Assembly (NCBI GenBank): GCA_031274075.1
Contig: JAISQQ010000470.1
Location: 1-11,195, forward strand
Length of the DNA: 11,195 nt
Direction of reading: 5' to 3'
DNA from: Accumulibacter sp.
GTDB lineage: Bacteria; Pseudomonadota; Gammaproteobacteria; Burkholderiales; Rhodocyclaceae
The notes under the pieces were generated by a model. That model worked only from the letters and a program-made list of their open reading frames with translations. It ran no database searches and was not told the origin of the DNA. Shown here piece by piece: positions 7,158 through 11,195 of the stretch (position 1 is its first letter; the number at the start of each line of letters is the position of its first letter). Position numbers and translations under genes: made by a program.

Positions 7158-7544
7158 TCAGCCGCCGCCCTTGCCGAGCAGTTCCTTGAGATTGGCGAAG
7201 GGCTGCGACGTCGCCCGCGCGCCGCCCTTCCCGCCGTCCGTCGCGCCGGCCTGGCGCGCCGCCTCGGCGTCGAGCCGCCGCGCGTGCTCGTTGTCGTGGC
7301 AGTAAAGGCACAGCAGCTCCCAGTTGCTGCCGTCCTTGGGATTATTGTCGTGGTCGTGATCGCGGTGATGCACGGTCAATTGGTGCAGGTTCTCGCGCGT
7401 GAATTCGCGGGCGCAACGGCCGCAGATCCACGGATAGAGCTTCAAAGCCTGTTCCCGGTACCCTAGCTCGCGCTGCCGGCGGCCGCGGATCGCCTCGGCG
7501 ATCATCCGCTCCGCATGCGCCCGCTTCGCCTCGTCGCTAACCAT
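7158..7544 (-). CDS. yajD: YajD family HNH nuclease
   Basis: A 128-residue HNH-domain protein with the specific features of YajD: GYREQALKLYPWICGRC (about 28-44), then LTVHHRDHDHDNNP (56-69), DGSNWELLCLYCHDNEH (71-87), and the C-terminal PFANLKELLGK. Zinc is probably held by CGRC (Cys41, Cys44) and CLYC (Cys79, Cys82), with the HNH histidines in HHRDHDH. The biological target is unknown for the family. It has an N-terminal extension of ~25 residues relative to E. coli YajD. The ATG at 7544 has AAGGAG at good distance. A TATACA at 7582-7577 is a possible -10, next to the heptamer array. Confidence 0.92.
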   Translation of the reverse strand: MVSDEAKRAHAERMIAEAIRGRRQRELGYREQALKLYPWICGRCAREFTRENLHQLTVHHRDHDHDNNPKDGSNWELLCLYCHDNEHARRLDAEAARQAGATDGGKGGARATSQPFANLKELLGKGGG

Positions 7545-7590
7545 CGCCTCTCCTTGCGGAAAATCATGGCGGCGATTGTATAGCTATCGG

Positions 7591-7639
7591 GTGTCAGGGG
7601 GCAGATGTCAGGTGTCAGGGGGCAGGTGTCAGGGATCAG
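7591..7639 (+). repeat. Heptamer tandem array, 7 units
   Basis: Seven contiguous 7-bp units: GTGTCAG, GGGGCAG, ATGTCAG, GTGTCAG, GGGGCAG, GTGTCAG, GGATCAG. Every unit ends in CAG and the first four positions vary within a small set. It belongs to the same unit family as 3063-3090. It begins 9 bp beyond a possible yajD -10 hexamer. Confidence 0.88.
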
Positions 7640-7767
7640 ACAGGGTTGTCGCCTACGCAAATGTCGTAATCAGTCGCCAGGAATCTTTTATATTCAGGTC
7701 CTTATGTGGCGGGAAAAGACCTTCCATCGCGCATGAAGGAATGAACCCGATCGCCGGGCCTCCGGAA

Positions 7768-7852
7768 CCTGGGAGCGCGGGGCTTCCGCCCCGCAACAGC
7801 GGTAAATCACGCGACCACCGCTGTTGTGGGGCGGAAGCCCCGCGCTCCCAGG
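7768..7852. repeat. 36-bp near-perfect inverted repeat with 13-nt loop
   Basis: Arms 7768-7803 and 7817-7852 pair at 35 of 36 positions; the one difference would be a G-U pair in RNA. The arms begin CCTGGGAGCGCGGGGCTTCC and are extremely GC-rich. The loop is 7804-7816. No T-run follows, so it is not a standard intrinsic terminator. It is probably a dispersed palindromic element. Confidence 0.9.
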
Positions 7853-7868
7853 AATTCCAAACCCGGTA

Positions 7869-7948
7869 CTTTTTACGGCGCAACGCGCCGCACGATTCAA
7901 AGGCCATCGAATACGATGAGCGGCGGCTGCGCCGCCGGAGAGAACGAC
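7869..7948 (-). repeat. ~80-bp dispersed repeat, copy B
   Basis: The reverse complement aligns without gaps to 2949-3028 at about 65 of 80 positions. Two perfect small hairpins are visible in this copy: CGGCGC-AAC-GCGCCG (7876-7890) and CGGCGGC-TGC-GCCGCCG (7921-7937). Here the REP-like element lies at the other end compared with copy A. Confidence 0.75.
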
Positions 7949-7980
7949 CGGCGGGAGGCGCTGCGCTTTCCCGCCCTACG
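7946..7980 (+). repeat. REP-like palindromic element, copy B
   Basis: A 35-bp element identical to 3029-3063 at 33 positions and in the same orientation, with the outer GGCGGGA/TCCCGCC stem. It ends 8 bp from the stop codon of the kinase gene, where REP elements often sit. Confidence 0.75.
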
Positions 7981-7988
7981 GTGCGTAA

Positions 7989-8804
7989 TCAACGCCCAGG
8001 CAGGCCGAAGACCGACGCCCTTGTGCCTGTGTCGAGGTCCAGGCGATGAAATGGGTCGATACTCGAGCCGAAAATGCCTTGGACATTCAAACGGTAAGCC
8101 TGGTCAAAAACCGCCAAGTCGGCTTCCGGCATGTTTCCGCGGTGTCGACTCAACTGGTCCAGATCGTGTCTGGTGGCATTACTGGCCCACAAGCGGCGGC
8201 GGCTTTTTTCCAGGTCGATCAGGGCGATTTCGACTCGCGGCGTTTCGCTTTCGCCGATCCGGGCCTTGACGAAGATGTGTTTGGGATAGCAGCAGCCGTG
8301 CTGCCAGCCCGCCCGGTGCAGGCGCGCCAGGGTGCTCGCCAGTTCTTGCAGCATGGCGCGGGTCAGCGCGGCGTCGGCGCGGCTGGCATACCACTGTTCC
8401 AGGCTGACGAAGCCTTGCAGCGCTTCGGTGACCAGCAGCGCCCGCCATTGCCCGTTCTGCCGGCGGGCGCCGCCGTAGATCAGGCGCGGCGTCCCGACGC
8501 CGAGGCGGGCCAAGGCGCGGTAGGCTTGCAATTCGCGCAGGATGGTGGGACGTCCGAAGGGGTGCCGCAGGCTCCGATAGAGGTGCCCGGTCTGCCGCTT
8601 GCAGTACAGCGGCGCTTGGGCCGGGGCGCGCGGCGCCAGAATCTGCACGCCGCTTTCGCCGTGCCGGCGCAGGTTGGGCGCTTCGACCCAGACGCCCTGG
8701 CGATGCCACCAGCGCTCGAATTCCGCCGGGTCCGGCGGCGCGGAGGATAGGGATGGGGACAGGAATAACGACAAGCGGCTGTCGTCCAATGCCGGCGCGC
8801 CCAC
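7989..8804 (-). CDS. InaA/WaaP-type lipopolysaccharide kinase family protein
   Basis: A 271-residue protein of the small kinase superfamily that includes WaaP, KdkA and InaA, which phosphorylate lipopolysaccharide sugars at the inner membrane's cytoplasmic face; InaA itself is of unknown substrate. Visible kinase elements: LYCKRQ (ATP Lys about residue 69), PTILRELQAYRAL (C-helix Glu 91), TLARLHRAGWQHGCCYPKHIFV (157-178, the catalytic-loop equivalent with the family's His/Tyr-Pro-x-His pattern), and ALIDLEKSR (metal Asp 197). The start is GTG at 8804, 3 bp after the methyltransferase stop, so the two are likely co-transcribed. No strong ribosome site is visible. Substrate cannot be told from sequence. 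Confidence 0.85.
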   Translation of the reverse strand: MGAPALDDSRLSLFLSPSLSSAPPDPAEFERWWHRQGVWVEAPNLRRHGESGVQILAPRAPAQAPLYCKRQTGHLYRSLRHPFGRPTILRELQAYRALARLGVGTPRLIYGGARRQNGQWRALLVTEALQGFVSLEQWYASRADAALTRAMLQELASTLARLHRAGWQHGCCYPKHIFVKARIGESETPRVEIALIDLEKSRRRLWASNATRHDLDQLSRHRGNMPEADLAVFDQAYRLNVQGIFGSSIDPFHRLDLDTGTRASVFGLPGR

Positions 8805-8807
8805 GGT

Positions 8808-9515
8808 TCAAGCCGCCTTGCGCAAGATGTAGGTACACCACAGGGCGTAGCCGGGGAGAAAGTCCAGATGGCCAAGCACGCGGAAACCGGCTTGCCCGAA
8901 TTCCGCCTCGGCGAGCGCGCGGGCGACGACGAAGCGGTTCTGGTTGCGCGCCGTCCGGCCTTCCGCCGCGCGCCGCCGTTCCAGGCGGCGGCGCTGCCAT
9001 GCCTTGTAGTTGCCATCGACCCAGAGCGAGAGAATCACCGTGTCGCGGCTGACGCGATGGAATTCGCGCAGGATCATCAGGCGGTGTTCGGACGATTCGA
9101 CGTGATGCAGCAAGCGAATGCAGAAGACGCAGTCCACCGCGTCGTCGCCCAGGTCGATGGCAAACGCCGAGGTCTGGAAGGCGTTCACGCGCGCCACGAC
9201 CTCGGGCGGCTGCGCCGCGCGCGCGGTGGCGATCATGTCGGCGGAGCGGTCGGCGGCGAGGATGACCCGCTCGGGCCGCTCGCAGAGCATAGGCCAGAAA
9301 CGTCCCGCGCCGCAGGGCAAATCCAGGATCAGACCGGGTTCGTCCGCCAGTTCCAGGGCACGGCGCGCGATCTGCGCGTCGCGCCAGTGGGACAAACGCC
9401 GGGCCAGGCCGTGCCGATGCTTGTGCAGGTATTGCCGGGCGTGCGCCAGGTCGTATTTGCGGGAAAAATCGAGTTCGACGGCATGGGGCTTGGAGATATT
9501 GGAGATATTGGACAT
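8808..9515 (-). CDS. Class I SAM-dependent methyltransferase
   Basis: A 235-residue Rossmann-fold methyltransferase. SAM motif I is LILDLPCGAGRFWPML (62-77), motif II the acidic end of VILAADRS (Asp 89), and post-I/motif IV is DDAVDCVFCIRLLHHVE (124-140), followed by REFHRVSRDTVILSLW. Such enzymes act on small molecules or sugars/lipids; the pairing with an LPS-kinase-like gene 3 bp downstream hints at an envelope substrate, but this is inference. I chose the ATG at 9515; a GTG at 9548 would add 11 residues. Neither has a strong ribosome site. The first residues SNISNIS come from a 9-bp tandem duplication. Confidence 0.83.
   Translation of the reverse strand: MSNISNISKPHAVELDFSRKYDLAHARQYLHKHRHGLARRLSHWRDAQIARRALELADEPGLILDLPCGAGRFWPMLCERPERVILAADRSADMIATARAAQPPEVVARVNAFQTSAFAIDLGDDAVDCVFCIRLLHHVESSEHRLMILREFHRVSRDTVILSLWVDGNYKAWQRRRLERRRAAEGRTARNQNRFVVARALAEAEFGQAGFRVLGHLDFLPGYALWCTYILRKAA
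9490..9513 (-). repeat. 9-bp tandem repeat at the start of the methyltransferase gene
   Basis: On the + strand TTGGAGATA occurs at 9490-9498 and 9499-9507 and a third partial copy follows. In the gene it encodes SNISNIS directly after the initiator Met, so unit changes would keep frame. Confidence 0.65.
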
Positions 9516-9575
9516 GGCGGCGCGTCCGCTAAAAGGCACGCCCGCCACGCTAAAGCGCCGGACATCAAGGAACTG

Positions 9576-10124
9576 TCAAAAGCATGTGAAAAAATCGTCA
9601 AACGTCCCGCGGAGCCAAGGACACCCTGAAACAGCTTCCGCCCTCCACCCCACCGGAGAGCGAGACCGTCCAGCCTTGCCGGGCGCAAATGCGCTCGACC
9701 AGCGACAAGCCCAGTCCCATGCCTTCCCCCGTGCCTGGGCGCCGAGCGCGGCGGTGACGCCGGGGACGATTTCCACCGCCACGCCAGCGGCCAGCAAGGC
9801 TTCGATCTCCTCGCCGCCGCGTCCGAATACCAAGGGATCGCCGCCTTTCAGGCGCGCGACGAATTTGCCTTCGCGGGCCTTATCCACCAGGAGCCGGCAG
9901 ATTTCCTCCTGCGGCAAGATGTGGTGTCCGGCCGTCTTGCCGACGAAAACGCGTTCCGCGCCGGGCCGGGCCATGTTCAGGATGTCCTGCCCGACGAGAT
10001 TGTCGTAAACCACGGTATCGGCCTGCCCGAGCAGACGCGCGCCCTTGAGCGTGATCAGTTCGGCGTCGCCCGGCCCGGCGCCGATCAGGGTGACGCGACC
10101 GGCGCGGGAAAGGGGTTCGGCCAC
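9576..10124 (-). CDS. cobA: 3'-truncated uroporphyrinogen-III C-methyltransferase (CobA/SUMT)
   Basis: SUMT methylates uroporphyrinogen III at C2 and C7 to give precorrin-2, the entry to siroheme, cobalamin and heme d1. Residues 1-128 are a clear SUMT N-terminal half: RVTLIGAGPGDAELITLKG (10-28), VVYDNLV, the SAM-site RLKGGDPLVFGRGGEE (91-106), and VEIVPGVTAALGA (117-129). A complete SUMT has about 250-280 residues. After about residue 128 (near 9740) homology stops and the remaining ~50 residues read a histidine-kinase end in the wrong frame. The C-terminal half of the SUMT fold is lost, so the product should be inactive. The start is GTG at 10124 with GGAG upstream. The true cobA-derived part is about 9738-10124. 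Confidence 0.88.
   Translation of the reverse strand: MAEPLSRAGRVTLIGAGPGDAELITLKGARLLGQADTVVYDNLVGQDILNMARPGAERVFVGKTAGHHILPQEEICRLLVDKAREGKFVARLKGGDPLVFGRGGEEIEALLAAGVAVEIVPGVTAALGAQARGKAWDWACRWSSAFAPGKAGRSRSPVGWRAEAVSGCPWLRGTFDDFFTCF
9598..9741 (-). pseudogene. C-terminal fragment of a sensor histidine kinase
   Basis: In a minus frame different from the cobA ORF, 9735-9598 encodes 45 residues ending in TGA. They begin GTGEGMGLGLSLVERICARQ, the G2 box of the HATPase domain, and continue GWTVSLSGG, EGGSCFRVSL, the usual last strands of a membrane sensor kinase. Such a protein normally has over 400 residues, so nearly everything, including the phosphorylated His and the N box, is missing. 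The fragment starts exactly where cobA homology ends, so a deletion or recombination joined the two genes. No start codon belongs to it. Confidence 0.75.
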
Positions 10125-10156
10125 GGATGTTCTCCGGCTATCGAGAAGGCATTTTT

Positions 10157-10183
10157 TACCACAACGGACACGACAGGCACAAC
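10157..10183. repeat. Degenerate 9-bp tandem array upstream of cobA
   Basis: Three 9-bp units: TACCACAAC, GGACACGAC, AGGCACAAC. Each keeps A/C-rich CAC/GAC cores. It sits 33 bp upstream of the cobA GTG in the spacer between cobA and the divergent CC/Se gene. Confidence 0.45.
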
Positions 10184-10261
10184 GAAAAGCGGGAAAGCGG
10201 ATCCGCCGCGGCGGGATGACGAAAGCCGCTGAAGGCGCTGGCCTTCCTTTCTCAAGGACAT

Positions 10262-10290
10262 TTGGAAAAAGCGCGGTTTCCGGCTATTTT
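10262..10290 (+). promoter_or_regulatory. Weak candidate promoter for the CC/Se-motif gene
   Basis: TTGGAA (10262-10267), 17 bases, then TATTTT (10285-10290). Both hexamers are imperfect, and the T-rich run could produce the match by chance. Confidence 0.25.
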
Positions 10291-10301
10291 TTTACTGCTC
10301 G

Positions 10302-10349
10302 CCGTATCCGCGTATCCACGCATCCACGTAGCCACATATCCACGTAGCC
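10302..10349 (+). repeat. Octamer tandem array, 6 units
   Basis: Six contiguous 8-bp units: CCGTATCC, GCGTATCC, ACGCATCC, ACGTAGCC, ACATATCC, ACGTAGCC, with consensus ACGTATCC. It ends 25 bp before the TTG start of the downstream gene. If the weak promoter TTGGAA-N17-TATTTT (10262-10290) is real, the array lies in the 5' leader. Confidence 0.85.
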
Positions 10350-10374
10350 ACGCCCGCCAAACCGGGAGAAATTC

Positions 10375-10659
10375 TTGATTGCGTTTTCCGAAGAAGCCTT
10401 GGCCTTTGTCGAGGAAAAACAGTCGCCGGTGTTCATCGACCTTCCCTACACGATACGCGGCTGCTGTTTCCGCATGACTGAATGCCCAGCAGTCCGTTTC
10501 GGCAAACCGGAAAAATCCTTCGGCTACATCCGGCAGGACAGCCAGGGCGTGACGCTGTATGTGCCCGCCAGCCTGTCCGATAGCGATTCGCTGACCATCC
10601 GCATGCGTAATTTTCTTGGTTTCCGCAGCCTGGTCATCGACGGCTGGAAGCCGGTGTGA
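10375..10659 (+). CDS. CC/Se motif family (seleno)protein homologue, Cys form
   Basis: A 94-residue protein that resembles the small family named for a Cys-Cys or Cys-Sec pair, related in fold to HesB/IscA-like proteins; its function is not established. The pair is Cys30-Cys31 in YTIRGCCFRMTECPAV (25-40), with a further Cys37. Strand-rich segments follow (VTLYVPASL, RMRNFLGFRSLVIDGW). The start is TTG at 10375: GGGAGAA lies six bases upstream and no ATG is available in frame. In this gene the second position is encoded as Cys, not as an in-frame TGA. It is preceded at 25 bp by an octamer repeat array. Coding call is strong; family name is from recall of the motif. Confidence 0.75.
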   Translation: MIAFSEEALAFVEEKQSPVFIDLPYTIRGCCFRMTECPAVRFGKPEKSFGYIRQDSQGVTLYVPASLSDSDSLTIRMRNFLGFRSLVIDGWKPV

Positions 10660-10680
10660 TCCCTGGAAAAAACCACGGTC

Positions 10681-10708
10681 TTCCGCCTTCCGTCTTCTGT
10701 CCTCTGCC
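10681..10708. repeat. Heptamer tandem array, 4 units
   Basis: Four 7-bp units: TTCCGCC, TTCCGTC, TTCTGTC, CTCTGCC. It starts 21 bp after the stop of the CC/Se gene, in the spacer before the convergent protease gene. A different unit family from the CAG-ending heptamers. Confidence 0.65.
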
Positions 10709-10811
10709 ATACCCCCGGAGTTTTGCGTCCTTGAATAGAGGCAGCAGCAATTGCCGTTCACGCAGAGGCGAAGCGATGAAGGCAAAAAGGGTATGAAACC
10801 GTGTCGTCGTG

Positions 10812-11195
10812 TCATCGAGACGGTTCCGCCAGGCGTTGCCGGGCGGCGAGGAAGGCGGCGAGGCCGACGCTGGCGGGCAGGGGAGCGGTGGGGAGCGGGG
10901 TGTTGGGTTGCTGCGGGGTGGAGGCGGAAGCCAGCCCCATCTCGCCTTTCAGGGCGGCGACGAGATCGGCCATTTGTTGCAGTTCCTCCGCGCTGGGCAG
11001 TTTGCGCTGGCCGGGTTGCAGGGTGGTCGCCATGAAGTCGTGGGGGTCGCTGGAATGTTCGAGGCCCAGGACGTGGCCGTATTCGTGGATCAATACGGAG
11101 AGTAAATCCATCTTGCCTTCGGCGTCCGAGCCCGGCTTGGCTTGCCATTCGTAGGGGCTGCTGGTGGGGAGCCATTCTTCGTTCAGGTAGGGGGT
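10812..11195 (-). CDS. Metzincin/matrixin-type metalloprotease, C-terminal part (5' end outside window)
   Basis: The frame is open to the right window edge, so the gene starts outside; an internal Met at 11111 is not the likely start. The visible 127 residues contain the metzincin zinc site HEYGHVLGLEH (residues 37-47 from the edge), with three His ligands and catalytic Glu38. SSDPHDFMATT follows, where Met55 fits the Met-turn. The motif fits matrixin-like (M10) proteases, often secreted and often the end of a large multidomain surface protein. The tail after the domain is short and Pro/Ala/Ser-rich and ends in LAEPSR. Substrate and total size cannot be told. It converges on the CC/Se gene, with ~150 bp of spacer. 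Confidence 0.8.
   Translation of the reverse strand, partial: TPYLNEEWLPTSSPYEWQAKPGSDAEGKMDLLSVLIHEYGHVLGLEHSSDPHDFMATTLQPGQRKLPSAEELQQMADLVAALKGEMGLASASTPQQPNTPLPTAPLPASVGLAAFLAARQRLAEPSR

Larger units (their letters stand above)
7545..7988. other. Repeat-rich non-coding spacer between yajD and the kinase gene
   Basis: This 444-bp stretch holds no credible gene. From left to right it carries the yajD leader, a seven-unit heptamer array, about 128 bp without recognised structure (7640-7767), a long near-perfect inverted repeat, copy B of the ~80-bp repeat in reverse orientation, and copy B of the REP-like element ending 8 bp before the kinase stop codon. Small open frames here mirror each other across the inverted repeat and are artefacts of it. 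Confidence 0.75.

Noticed and set aside
7591..7639. CRISPR array
   Set aside because: Units are only 7 bp with no spacers, and no cas genes are present.
7653..7907. Opposing open frames in the spacer after yajD
   Set aside because: They arise from reading through the 36-bp inverted repeat on both strands and have no ribosome sites or family features.
10197..10214. Overlapping perfect palindromes GCGGATCCGC and CCGCCGCGGCGG as an operator
   Set aside because: Short GC palindromes are expected at this base composition, and there is no regulator or promoter context.
10252..11175. Long minus-strand open frame across the CC/Se gene and the protease tail
   Set aside because: It overlaps two better supported genes and is a consequence of GC-rich codon use and repeat arrays.

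Overview
The window reads as chromosomal DNA of a GC-rich betaproteobacterium, most likely Rhodocyclales-like. The reasons are strong G/C use at third codon positions, the gene order hisE-HIT-tatA-tatB-tatC, an oxygen-independent ubiquinone set (ubiU, ubiV, ubiT), and many small GC-rich dispersed repeats between genes. The taxon is inferred from gene order and protein style only. No search was possible.

Left part (1-2770). A 5'-truncated + strand gene, possibly a Fur-family C-terminus, converges on a tight minus-strand cluster read as hisE -> HIT-family hydrolase -> tatA -> tatB -> tatC. The cluster joins one histidine-pathway enzyme to the whole twin-arginine protein export machine. Divergent from hisE is a complete tRNA-Phe(GAA) unit: consensus promoter, tRNA with encoded CCA, and intrinsic terminator.

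Centre (2771-7545). A repeat-rich spacer leads into ubiU and ubiV, a translationally coupled pair of U32-family Fe-S proteins, and then, about 1.45 kb further on, ubiT (SCP2 domain). UbiU, UbiV and UbiT together support O2-independent hydroxylation in ubiquinone synthesis. Between ubiV and ubiT lie an unrecognised gene for a secreted protein and a small, probably broken ORF ending near a motif that looks like a mobile-element remnant. Convergent yajD (HNH nuclease family) closes the block. Two copies of an ~80-bp repeat in opposite orientation, each with a REP-like hairpin and a heptamer array nearby, flank this block.

Right part (7546-11195). A second repeat-rich spacer carries a 36-bp near-perfect inverted repeat and a seven-unit heptamer array. 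Next, on the minus strand, come an InaA/WaaP-type lipopolysaccharide kinase and a class I methyltransferase. Upstream of these is a striking junction: the first ~128 codons of a uroporphyrinogen-III methyltransferase gene (cobA) run directly, out of frame, into the last 45 codons of a sensor histidine kinase. A + strand CC/Se-motif protein gene with a TTG start sits just downstream of an octamer array. The window ends inside a minus-strand metzincin-type metalloprotease.

The most unusual overall feature is the density of short, slightly degenerate tandem arrays with different periods (7, 8, 9 and 12 bp). They occur between genes and also inside coding sequence (ubiV, start of the methyltransferase). 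Together with the REP-like elements and the cobA/kinase junction they indicate a region prone to slippage and recombination.
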